Positions 1 to 6,440 of a stretch of 11,050 bases of DNA are shown piece by piece. Source of the stretch: Myxococcales bacterium (GTDB lineage: Bacteria; Myxococcota_C; UBA6777); the NCBI GenBank assembly GCA_027005175.1, contig JALTMC010000603.1, forward strand, positions 1 to 11,050, given 5' to 3'. Numbering within the stretch: the stretch's first letter is position 1; every line of letters begins with the position of its first letter. Under the pieces are notes generated by a model. That model was not told the DNA's origin and did no database searches. It saw only the letters and a list, made by a program, of their open reading frames with translations. Made by a program: the position numbers and the translations under genes.

Positions 1-1
1 G

Positions 2-490
2 GACCCCTGGGGAATGTTGGGCATCATGCTGACTTTAATGATTCTACCCCTCATCGCAGGGATGTCGGTGGCGGCATTCAAGCCCACGTGGGCAGAGCGT
101 TTGCGTGGACCCTTCAAGATCTTCTCTATTGTGGCCTTTGTGACATTCATTGTTGTGGCGATGCAAAAGAACTTTGACTTCTTTTGGGATTATATCAGCG
201 TCGTTTTCTTTTTGGTCGCCATTCACAACGCTATGGCCTTTCTTCTCGGCTATACCACTGGCTTGGTCGCTGGCCTGAAAGGTCGAGATCGCAGAGCTCT
301 GTCGGTGGAAGTCGGTATCCAAAACTCCGGTCTTGGGCTGATTCTTATCTTCAACTTCTTTAACGGCCTGGGAGGGATGGCGATTGTTGCGGCCTGGTGG
401 GGAGTGTGGCATATTATTGTGGGGTTGACCCTCGCGAGCTTCTGGTCTCAAATCCCCACCGGCGACGAAGCTTCCCTTGCAACCGAATAG
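2..490 (+). CDS. BASS-family (bile acid:sodium symporter) transporter, C-terminal part
   Basis: This is the C-terminal 162 residues of an integral membrane transporter. The frame is open to the window edge, so the true start lies upstream and the internal ATG at 14 is probably not the start. The family couples sodium to the import of bile acids or other organic anions across the inner membrane; the substrate here cannot be read. Visible are several hydrophobic helices, separated by a short basic loop (GLKGRDRRA), and the signature VEVGIQNSGLG, which matches the conserved E-x-G-x-QN-S-x-L segment near the crossover helices of BASS proteins. The protein ends with a polar tail (IPTGDEASLATE). 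Its last 15 bp, including the TAG stop, are copied again 54 bp downstream. Family membership is fairly secure; the substrate is not. Confidence 0.8.
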   Translation, partial: DPWGMLGIMLTLMILPLIAGMSVAAFKPTWAERLRGPFKIFSIVAFVTFIVVAMQKNFDFFWDYISVVFFLVAIHNAMAFLLGYTTGLVAGLKGRDRRALSVEVGIQNSGLGLILIFNFFNGLGGMAIVAAWWGVWHIIVGLTLASFWSQIPTGDEASLATE

Positions 491-584
491 AATCGATCCT
501 TTTTAGAATAGAGTGAGAATTTTGGTCAACTTGCAACCGAATAGAATCGATCCTTTTTTAGAATAGAGTGAGAATTTTGGTCAA
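476..584. repeat. 54/55-bp tandem duplication covering the 3' end of the transporter gene
   Basis: Two head-to-tail copies, 476-529 and 530-584, each run from CTTGCAACCGAATAG to GAATTTTGGTCAA. They differ only in the length of one T run (five T in the first copy, six in the second). The first copy contains the last codons and TAG stop of the transporter; the second lies wholly outside it. Near identity suggests a recent event. No clear hairpin is present, so it is not an obvious intrinsic terminator. Confidence 0.9.
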
Positions 585-679
585 CGACCCCACCCCATCC
601 TGACTTCGTCCTGTCGATTTTGCCGGGTCTGTGACCGGGAGGGGTTTTTTACGCCCACAACATAAGAGGTTTTTTTCTG
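580..679 (+). promoter_or_regulatory. Leader L1, shared with the downstream acyl-CoA dehydrogenase gene
   Basis: The 100 bp before the oxidoreductase start align along their length with the leader of the acyl-CoA dehydrogenase gene (1979-2166). Both begin GTCAACGA and contain GACTTCGTCCTGT, GATT(T/C)TGC, CGGGAGGGG plus a T run, and ACAACATAAGAGG plus a T run ending CTGATGAA. At 623-639 an imperfect hairpin (CCGGGTC-TGT-GACCGGG, six of seven pairs) is followed by AGGGG and six T (645-650), which resembles a leader attenuator. AAGAGG at 664-669 lies 10 nt before the ATG and is the likely ribosome binding site. No convincing -35/-10 pair was found. Confidence 0.55.
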
Positions 680-1687
680 ATGAACAAGCGATTGTTGCTT
701 GCCAAACGCCCTGATGGTCTGCCCGACTCAGATACTTGGAGTCTCGAAGAAGCTCCGATTCCAGAACCGAAGGAGGGAGAGTTTGTTGTCCAACAACACT
801 ATATCTCACTGGACCCTGCCATGCGTGGCTGGCTCAGGGAACAACGCTCTTATATCCCACCGGTCCAAATCGGTGAGGTGATGCGAGCCGGTTCTGTGGG
901 TCAGGTTGTGACCTCTAAGAATCCTACCTTTGAAGTGGGAAGCTATGTCGCAGGCTGGGGTGGGGTCCAACAATACATTGCCACCGACGGTGCCGGCTGG
1001 TATCCCGTGGACCCCTCTCTTGCACCCCTACCCACATACATTGGTGCCCTTGGTATGCCGGGCATGACGGCCTATTTTGGTCTTCTCGATGTTGGTAAAG
1101 CAAAGGAAGGTGACACCGTCCTGGTTTCAGGTGCTGCGGGAGCGGTGGGCAGCGTTGTGGGGCAAATCGCCGCGATCAAAGGGTGTCAGGTGGTAGGGAT
1201 CGCTGGTGGCCCCGAAAAGTGTACCTATCTCGTCGAAGAACTCGGCTTTGACAGTGCCATCGACTACAAAAATGACGATATACGTGAAGGTATGAAAAGG
1301 ACTTGCCCCAACGGTGTTGACGTCTATTTCGACAATGTGGGGGGAGACATCCTCGATGCTGCTTTAACCCGCATTCGTCGCGGGGCACGTATCGTAATTT
1401 GTGGAGCGATCTCTCAATACAATACGACTTCGGCTATCAAAGGACCGAGCAACTATCTCTCCTTGCTTGTGAACCGGGCGTCGATGACTGGCTTTGTGGT
1501 GATGGACTACAGCAAACGATACAAAGAAGCTGCGCTGGCTATGGGACAATGGATGGCACAAGGCAAACTCAAAAGTCGCGAAGATATTTACAAGGGAATT
1601 GAAAACTTTCACGAGACCTTCTTGCGACTATTTAGCGGGCAAAAACTGGGAAAACTAGTCCTCAACGTTCTGGAAGAGGATGGCTGA
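680..1687 (+). CDS. NADP-dependent oxidoreductase, CurA/prostaglandin-reductase type (MDR superfamily)
   Basis: A complete 335-aa medium-chain dehydrogenase/reductase without zinc-ligand motifs, the usual length for the curcumin reductase (CurA), leukotriene B4 12-hydroxydehydrogenase and prostaglandin 13-reductase group. These cytosolic enzymes reduce the double bond of alpha,beta-unsaturated ketones or aldehydes with NADPH. The N-terminal catalytic fold has the family stretch YISLDPAMRGWL (residues 41-52). The Rossmann fold carries the nucleotide-binding motif SGAAGAVGS (150-158) and FDNVGG (217-222), both characteristic of this group. The start is fixed by AAGAGG 10 nt upstream. It has its own leader, so it need not share a transcript with the transporter, and it shares that leader with the next gene, which suggests co-regulation. 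The exact substrate cannot be inferred. Confidence 0.88.
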   Translation: MNKRLLLAKRPDGLPDSDTWSLEEAPIPEPKEGEFVVQQHYISLDPAMRGWLREQRSYIPPVQIGEVMRAGSVGQVVTSKNPTFEVGSYVAGWGGVQQYIATDGAGWYPVDPSLAPLPTYIGALGMPGMTAYFGLLDVGKAKEGDTVLVSGAAGAVGSVVGQIAAIKGCQVVGIAGGPEKCTYLVEELGFDSAIDYKNDDIREGMKRTCPNGVDVYFDNVGGDILDAALTRIRRGARIVICGAISQYNTTSAIKGPSNYLSLLVNRASMTGFVVMDYSKRYKEAALAMGQWMAQGKLKSREDIYKGIENFHETFLRLFSGQKLGKLVLNVLEEDG

Positions 1688-1708
1688 GTTCTCCGTTTTT
1701 TTAGGTCT

Positions 1709-1943
1709 GTTGATTTCATTCCCACAAGCGTAAAGGAAGTGGAATTGGGCTGAACTAACGGACTTTTTAGCACAATGGGCCGCGTTGACTCATTCCCACA
1801 AGCGTAAAGGAAGTGGAATGCACTGTGATGCAATAAACTTCGGTCACTGCATCGATGCGTTGACTCATTCCCACAAGCGTAAAGGAAGTGGAATAGGCCT
1901 AGGCCGCTGTGACCTCGGCTTCTTAGGTCTGTTGACTCATTCC
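1709..1943. CRISPR. CRISPR-like array: three 36/37-bp repeats plus a degenerate fourth, no cas genes
   Basis: Repeats lie at 1709-1745 (37 bp, with a small change near its left end), 1784-1819 and 1859-1894 (identical, 36 bp). A truncated copy keeps only the first 13 bases at 1931-1943. The repeat begins GTTGACTCATTCC and ends GGAAGTGGAAT, with ATTCCCAC and GTGGAAT forming a near-perfect inverted pair. The intervening sequences (1746-1783, 1820-1858, 1895-1930) are 38, 39 and 36 bp and unrelated to one another. This is classic CRISPR geometry. Against it: very few units, no cas genes here, internal inverted repeats in spacers 2 and 3, and the motif TTAGGTCT before both the first and fourth repeats. 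It could instead be a dispersed intergenic repeat. If read on the minus strand the repeat ends GAGTCAAC, a possible crRNA handle. Confidence 0.5.
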
Positions 1944-1978
1944 TTTTCCGGAGTGGTCTGTGAGAAAGGCGTTACTCA

Positions 1979-2166
1979 GTCAACGATCCCCAGCCCATAC
2001 GGACTTCGTCCTGTAGATTCTGCCGGGTCCGCCCAGCCCATACGGACTTCGTCCTGTAGATTCTGCCGGGTCCGCCCAGCCCATACGGACTTCGTCCTGT
2101 AGATTCTGCTGGGTTCGCGATCGGGAGGGGGTTTTCACGCTTACAACATAAGAGGTTTTTTTTCTG
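1979..2166 (+). promoter_or_regulatory. Leader L2 of the acyl-CoA dehydrogenase gene, homologous to L1
   Basis: The region is homologous to 580-679 but expanded by two extra copies of a 43-bp unit. The hairpin seen in L1 is kept with wobble changes: CTGGGTT-CGC-GATCGGG at 2109-2125, followed by AGGGGG and TTTT. This is the kind of pattern expected if the RNA structure matters. The putative ribosome binding site AAGAGG is at 2150-2155, 11 nt before the ATG. Each 43-bp unit also contains the small palindrome GGAC-TTC-GTCC. Confidence 0.55.
1991..2119. repeat. Three tandem copies of a 43-bp unit
   Basis: The copies are 1991-2033, 2034-2076 and 2077-2119, each beginning CAGCCCATACGGAC. The first two are identical; the third differs only near its right end (CTGGGTTCGCG instead of CCGGGTCCGCC). 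The equivalent leader before the oxidoreductase gene has a single copy, so this is an expansion of the leader element. There are no spacers, so it is a simple tandem repeat and not part of the CRISPR-like array. Confidence 0.92.
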
Positions 2167-3381
2167 ATGAATTTTGAATACTCGGATAAAGTGAAATCGC
2201 TTCAGGCACGTTTGCTTGATTTTATGGAGAAGCATATCTTTCCGATCGAGAGAGAGTATCATCTGTGGACCCAAGATCCGGGCAAGGTATGGCAACGATA
2301 CCCAGGGATGGAGGCGTTGAAAGAAGCTGCCCGGGAGGCCGGGCTTTGGAATCTTTTTCTGCCCACAAACTACGGTGAACTCAGTCCAGGTCTTACCAAT
2401 CTTGAGTATGCTCCTTTGGCGGAGATCATGGGGCGTGTGCTGTGGGCTTCCGAGGTCTTCAACTGCAACGCACCGGATACGGGCAACATGGAAGTGTTGG
2501 CCAAGTACGGTAGCCCCGAACAACAAGAGCAGTGGCTCAAACCTTTGATGGCGGGTCAGATCCGATCAGCCTTTTTAATGACAGAGCCTGCTGTGGCGTC
2601 ATCGGATGCTACCAATATCGAAACCTCCATTGCTCTAGACGGTGATTCCTATGTGATCAATGGCTGCAAATGGTGGTCCACGGGTGCGATGGACCCCCAC
2701 TGTACGATCTCCATTGTGATGGGGAAGACCAACCCCGATGCCGGTCGTTACAACCAACAGAGCATGATTCTGGTTCCGATGGATGCACCCGGTGTTCGGA
2801 TTGTTCGACCCCTGGCTGTGTTTGGGACCTACGATTCTCCTGTGGGCCATGCTGAGATCGAACTCAAAGACGTCCGCGTACCCAAAGAAAACCTGATCCT
2901 GGGAGAGGGGCGTGGTTTTGAAATCGCTCAGGGACGTCTGGGTCCCGGTCGAATTCACCACTGTATGCGCCTGATCGGAATGGCTCAACGCTCCCTTGAG
3001 TTGATGTGTGGACGTGTCCGAGAACGTATCGCATTTGGACGACCGATGATGGATTTTAGCAGCATCCGTCAGGATGTAGCGTTGTCTCGTTGTGAGATCG
3101 AACAGGCTCGTTTGCTGACTCTCTCTGCTGCCGACACCATCGATAGGGAAGGCATCAAAGGAGCCAAAAACTTAATCGCGATGATTAAAATTGTAGCTCC
3201 CAGGATGACACAAACTGTGGTGGATCGGGCGATGCAATCCTACGGCGGTATGGGCCTGAGTGACGATACACCGCTCGCTGGGTTCTTTGCAGCCGCTCGA
3301 ACCCTTCGCCTCGCCGATGGACCCGACGAAGTCCATATGTACCAACTGGGGCGCAACACTGTTCGAGAGTATACAGGCTGA
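2167..3381 (+). CDS. Acyl-CoA dehydrogenase, ACAD10/11-like
   Basis: A complete 404-aa FAD-dependent acyl-CoA dehydrogenase, which introduces the alpha,beta double bond into acyl-CoA and passes electrons to electron-transfer flavoprotein in the cytosol. The helical N-terminal domain is followed by the flavin/substrate motif [14 protein letters not shown] (136-149), the beta domain (about 160-240) and the C-terminal four-helix domain with RERIAFGRP (285-293), MQSYGGMG (356-363) and [10 protein letters not shown] (381-390). In this branch the usual C-terminal catalytic glutamate position appears to be Asp384 of ADGPDE, as in ACAD10/11 proteins; the catalytic role is inferred. The ATG is set by AAGAGG 11 nt upstream. 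The neighbouring CurA-like reductase with the same leader suggests a shared programme of lipid turnover. The last 17 bp of the gene are part of an exact 36-bp repeat found again downstream. Confidence 0.9.
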   Translation: MNFEYSDKVKSLQARLLDFMEKHIFPIEREYHLWTQDPGKVWQRYPGMEALKEAAREAGLWNLFLPTNYGELSPGLTNLEYAPLAEIMGRVLWASEVFNCNAPDTGNMEVLAKYGSPEQQEQWLKPLMAGQIRSAFLMTEPAVASSDATNIETSIALDGDSYVINGCKWWSTGAMDPHCTISIVMGKTNPDAGRYNQQSMILVPMDAPGVRIVRPLAVFGTYDSPVGHAEIELKDVRVPKENLILGEGRGFEIAQGRLGPGRIHHCMRLIGMAQRSLELMCGRVRERIAFGRPMMDFSSIRQDVALSRCEIEQARLLTLSAADTIDREGIKGAKNLIAMIKIVAPRMTQTVVDRAMQSYGGMGLSDDTPLAGFFAAARTLRLADGPDEVHMYQLGRNTVREYTG

Positions 3382-3474
3382 ACACTCCAGCAGGTGTAGG
3401 GAGCAACACCGCTTTTTCGTGAGAGTTGGGCGTTGGAGGAGAGTATACAGGCTGAACACTCCAGCAGGTGTAGG
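3365..3474. repeat. Exact 36-bp direct repeat flanking a 38-bp insert, overlapping a stop codon
   Basis: The copies are 3365-3400 and 3439-3474, each starting GAGAGTATACAGGCTGA and ending CAGGTGTAGG. Identity stops abruptly at both edges, giving exactly 36 bp. The first copy encodes the last five residues and TGA of the acyl-CoA dehydrogenase. The 38 bp between the copies (3401-3438) are unrelated to the sequence following the second copy. Each copy contains a small hairpin, ACACT-CCAGCA-GGTGT. The size pair 36 + 38 equals the repeat and spacer size of the array at 1709-1943. Confidence 0.92.
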
Positions 3475-3510
3475 ATGTCAAGAGGATACACGAGGTTCTC
3501 TTGTCGATTC

Positions 3511-4701
3511 TTACTGGCGTATATTTTGTTGGATGATGGCGAGCCAATCGTTGCCATAGTGTTCGATGCGCCAGGGGGTCATGCCAGGGAGCTGGGTGAT
3601 CCCTTCGAGCGTCGTGGGGCAGTGGCGTGCGAGATTGAGTAGCATTTGCTTGGTGGCGACTAGGTCGATTGCAAGATCATCGCGGATGGCTGTGGTTTGA
3701 CGCCACTGTCGCAAAGCATCAAAGACTCGCTCTTTTGCAGGGATCTGTGTCTCTGAATTCTTGCGGTTGGCGAGAGGGCGTCGAGGTGGACGGTTTTGGA
3801 TTCCCTCTTCGATCTCTTCGATCAGCTCTTGACAATAGCGTCTCAACTGAGACCGGTTGGCGGATCGAATACGAAATAACTCTTGTGGATTGGTGGGTCG
3901 CTCTCGCGCAAGTCCAAGCATCGTTCTATCATCCAGGACCAGAAAAGCCGCCATGTTGAGGTCAAGACACACTTCATGTCGCCACAAATACAGAGCTTGA
4001 AACACAGAGAGTTGCTTGGGGTTTAACTCTTTGACTCCTTTGATGCGCCAGAAGCCGTCTGGGTCAAACTGTTTTTCTTCATACTCTCGTTCGGCCAGCA
4101 AGGTAGAGTCCTGAAAAACATGCTCCAGACGCCCCACCTCTTCAAGTTGTTGCATCATTTGTGGGTATACATCCAGCAAGTAGAAGGCGTCGCCTGCTGC
4201 ATAGCGAAGCGCGTCGGAGGGTAGGGGTCGTCGCTTCCAGTTAAAACGTTGATACTGTTTGCTGGCTTTTACTCCGCAGTATTTCTGTAACAAATGATCC
4301 AAGCCGCGTTTAGGAAGGTTCAGATAACGGGCAGCAAGGACTGTATCAAAGAGGCCGTTGACGTGAAGGGAGAAGTCCCGCTGTAACCCGATAATATCGT
4401 TGTCCGAACCGTGCATAATCTTGGTTATTTTGGGGTCTTCCAGAAATCTGGCAAAGGGCATAAGGCTCTCTTTCGGCAGAGCGAGGGTGTCAATCAACAT
4501 GACTTGTGTTGGGGTTGCGACTTGAAGGAGGCAGATCTGAGAGACATAGCCATGAAAGCTATTGCTCTCTGTGTCCAAGGCGAGCACATCGTTTTGAGAT
4601 AGAGCATCCCAAAGTAAGGAGAGCTTCTCTTCCTGATCGATCCAGATGAAATCGGAGAGGGCGGGTTGATCCAATGGTTTCTCAGGCTCCTTCAAAAGCA
4701 A
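3511..4701 (-). CDS. rnd: Ribonuclease D (3'-5' exoribonuclease, DEDD family, two HRDC domains)
   Basis: A 396-aa RNase D, a cytosolic 3'-5' exonuclease that trims tRNA precursors and other small structured RNAs. The DEDDy motifs are visible: ALDTES with Asp43 and Glu45, HGSDND (Asp102) and YAAGD (Tyr167, Asp171). Two HRDC nucleic-acid-binding domains follow, at about 226-300 and 322-394; length and architecture match the bacterial family. The first in-frame start is TTG at 4701. No ATG exists in frame up to the preceding stop, and a good AAGGAG lies just after the TTG, so initiation could instead be at the TTG at codon 10. A 5-bp TTGCT duplication here has put an upstream ATG out of frame. 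It is the last gene of the minus-strand group and converges with the acyl-CoA dehydrogenase gene across 129 bp. Confidence 0.92.
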   Translation of the reverse strand: MLLKEPEKPLDQPALSDFIWIDQEEKLSLLWDALSQNDVLALDTESNSFHGYVSQICLLQVATPTQVMLIDTLALPKESLMPFARFLEDPKITKIMHGSDNDIIGLQRDFSLHVNGLFDTVLAARYLNLPKRGLDHLLQKYCGVKASKQYQRFNWKRRPLPSDALRYAAGDAFYLLDVYPQMMQQLEEVGRLEHVFQDSTLLAEREYEEKQFDPDGFWRIKGVKELNPKQLSVFQALYLWRHEVCLDLNMAAFLVLDDRTMLGLARERPTNPQELFRIRSANRSQLRRYCQELIEEIEEGIQNRPPRRPLANRKNSETQIPAKERVFDALRQWRQTTAIRDDLAIDLVATKQMLLNLARHCPTTLEGITQLPGMTPWRIEHYGNDWLAIIQQNIRQ

Positions 4702-4815
4702 AGCAATGTCGCAATTTCTTCTCGCATTTATACCGTATATGCAGACAAACGGATGGTACGGAAGTTTCTACGAAAGTGCAAGTTTTGTTAGTGTTTGTGT
4801 TGGAGATCGTGGTAT

Positions 4816-5805
4816 TCAATGGCTGTTGGTTGGCTCACGACTCAATGCAGCAATCAGGTCGAGTAAAGAGTGTGTTGGTTGGGTCTGAGCCTCTGTGGGC
4901 TGGAGGGATTTCCAGTCATGGAGTAGCAATGAAGAGGAGGAGTAGCGCCTCTGGCGTTCGCGTTGGAGGGCGTGGTCGATGATATGGCAGAGAGCCTTCG
5001 GGGTTTCGGGTGATACCGAAGCTAAAGGTGGTATTGTCGCCTCCCGGACTTGGTTGAGGATGGCCTCTGGGTTTTCTGCATCAAACAGTCGTTGTCCAGC
5101 AAATGTCTCCCACATGGTCACACCCCAGGAGAAGATATCAGAGCGTTGATCGGCTGCTTGTCCAAACAGTAATTCTGGGGCGAGGTAGGCAAACTGTCCA
5201 CGAAGATCTTCTCCCCAGGTCTGGCGAATCATCAACTTGTGCATGGATACGCCAAAGTCTGTCAGTTTGACCGCACCATCTCGTTGGAGCAGTATATTGG
5301 CGGGGGAGAGGTCGCGATGCACGATGTCGAGGGGGTGCTGCTCTTTGTCCGTGGCGTGGTGCAAATAGGCAATGCCTGTCGCGACCCCTAAGGCAATGTG
5401 ATAGGCATGTGTCCAGTGAAGTGTTTGTTGCTCTTTCATCATCCAATGTAGCAACATTTGTAGGTTGCATCCCTCGATGTACTCCACCACAAGATACTGG
5501 ACTTCACCATCTTCCTGCGCGTCTAGATAGCGTACTATCGAAGGGTGTTGCAAACAGCGAATCAGGCGGATCTCGTCGCGAAACATAACGCGAGCCTCCG
5601 GTTCCCTGGCGAGATGAGGGCGGAGCCGCTTGAGTGCGAAGGGTTGTCGGGTTGAGCCCTCGCGTGGCCCGGTGGACTCTACCAAATAGAGCTGGGCCAT
5701 ACCTCCTTCCCCCAACAAACGAATCGGGCTGTACTCCTCAATGGGCCAGTGCTCATGAGGGGGGAGCTTTGTTGATGGAAACCAGGGATGTAATGTCATA
5801 GACAT
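4816..5805 (-). CDS. Soluble Hanks-type Ser/Thr protein kinase
   Basis: A 329-aa cytosolic protein kinase that should transfer phosphate from ATP to Ser/Thr of a partner. All core kinase residues are present: glycine loop GEGGMA (32-37), ATP lysine Lys59 in FALKRL, helix-C Glu78, catalytic loop HRDLSPANIL with Asp165 and Asn170, DFG (183-185) and APE (209-211), so it should be active. The HRD-x-SPxN form of the loop is common in myxobacterial kinases. There is no membrane helix and no recognisable sensor domain; the kinase fold fills most of the protein, leaving a short polar C-terminal tail. It lies between rimI (89 bp upstream) and rnd (114 bp downstream), all on the minus strand. The target is unknown; the FHA activator at 8034-9458 is a candidate reader of its product. 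Confidence 0.92.
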   Translation of the reverse strand: MSMTLHPWFPSTKLPPHEHWPIEEYSPIRLLGEGGMAQLYLVESTGPREGSTRQPFALKRLRPHLAREPEARVMFRDEIRLIRCLQHPSIVRYLDAQEDGEVQYLVVEYIEGCNLQMLLHWMMKEQQTLHWTHAYHIALGVATGIAYLHHATDKEQHPLDIVHRDLSPANILLQRDGAVKLTDFGVSMHKLMIRQTWGEDLRGQFAYLAPELLFGQAADQRSDIFSWGVTMWETFAGQRLFDAENPEAILNQVREATIPPLASVSPETPKALCHIIDHALQRERQRRYSSSSLLLHDWKSLQPTEAQTQPTHSLLDLIAALSREPTNSH

Positions 5806-5894
5806 CTCGCTAGCAGTTCGAACTCCTGACGTGAATCGGGGGAAGAGGCAAACTCGTTGTTACTGTTGATGTTCCCGCCCTGCTTATACTTTCG

Positions 5895-6383
5895 TCATCG
5901 TCGAAGATGGAGAGGGTGCTCTTCCAGCTTCAACACAAAGATCACTGCATCTTCTGTGGGAGATTTATAGTATTTTTTTCGCAAACCGACCTCTGTAAAT
6001 TGACAAGAGTGATACAACGCGATTGCCGCTTTGTTGGAGGCTCTCACCTCCAAGTAAAGGTTGGGAGCCCCTTCCATTTTGGCTATTTCTATCACATCGC
6101 GCAAGAGCCTTCGACCAATTCCATTCCTTCGAAAGTCTGGATCTACCGCAACTTGTAGTATTTGTAACTCATCTGCAACAATCCAGGAAATGGAAAACCC
6201 AACCAGTTGTTCCGCTTTCTTTCCCCATGGATCACGTTGGTGTACCACCCTGATTCGGGCCTGAGTATGGGAAAACTCTGCCTTCAATAGTTCATACGAC
6301 CAAGGAGTACGAAAGGAGGCTTGCTCAATTTCATACATGCGCTGTACATCGGCAGGTTCAGCTGTGCTAATCACCCAAGCCAT
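5895..6383 (-). CDS. rimI: [Ribosomal protein S18]-alanine N-acetyltransferase RimI
   Basis: A 162-aa GNAT-fold acetyltransferase. RimI transfers acetyl from acetyl-CoA to the N-terminal alanine of ribosomal protein S18. Diagnostic segments are FRTPWS near residues 24-29, the acetyl-CoA pyrophosphate loop RRNGIG (85-90), LEVRASNKAAIALY (111-124) and GLRKKYY (133-139). Glu112 and Tyr124 sit where the catalytic pair of characterised RimI proteins is placed. Length is typical for the family. The ATG at 6383 is preceded closely by a GGAG-type site. Gaps of 57 bp to the upstream kinase and 89 bp to the downstream kinase suggest co-transcription. rimI between two kinase genes is not a usual neighbourhood, and no tsaB or tsaD is visible. 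Another GNAT N-acetyltransferase function is possible but less likely. Confidence 0.9.
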   Translation of the reverse strand: MAWVISTAEPADVQRMYEIEQASFRTPWSYELLKAEFSHTQARIRVVHQRDPWGKKAEQLVGFSISWIVADELQILQVAVDPDFRRNGIGRRLLRDVIEIAKMEGAPNLYLEVRASNKAAIALYHSCQFTEVGLRKKYYKSPTEDAVIFVLKLEEHPLHLRR

Positions 6384-6440
6384 GATCTCCGTCTCGATTT
6401 CGAACTTCGGACTCCAAACTTTGACCCTCAGACTTCAAAC

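Larger units (their letters stand above)
1688..2166. other. 479-bp intergenic region between oxidoreductase and acyl-CoA dehydrogenase genes
   Basis: No gene is supported here. From left to right the region holds a T7 tract just after the stop codon, the CRISPR-like array, and a stretch bounded by a 7-bp inverted repeat (GTTGACT at 1931-1937, AGTCAAC at 1978-1984). It ends with the dehydrogenase leader containing the triplicated 43-bp unit. Apparent reading frames across it arise from the repeats themselves. Confidence 0.8.

Noticed and set aside
1785-2102. 105-codon plus-strand frame with repeated THSHKRKGSG
   Set aside because: The peptide repeats come directly from the CRISPR-like and 43-bp DNA repeats; composition is not protein-like.
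1972-2526. 184-codon open frame on the minus strand
   Set aside because: Half of it is translation of the tandem 43-bp repeats and the rest is antisense to the acyl-CoA dehydrogenase gene; no domain and no ribosome binding site.
3185-3557. Several overlapping minus-strand frames of 95-120 codons
   Set aside because: They lie opposite the 3' end of the acyl-CoA dehydrogenase gene and across the 36-bp repeat, run into the 3' end of rnd, and show low-complexity, Cys/Ser-rich products.
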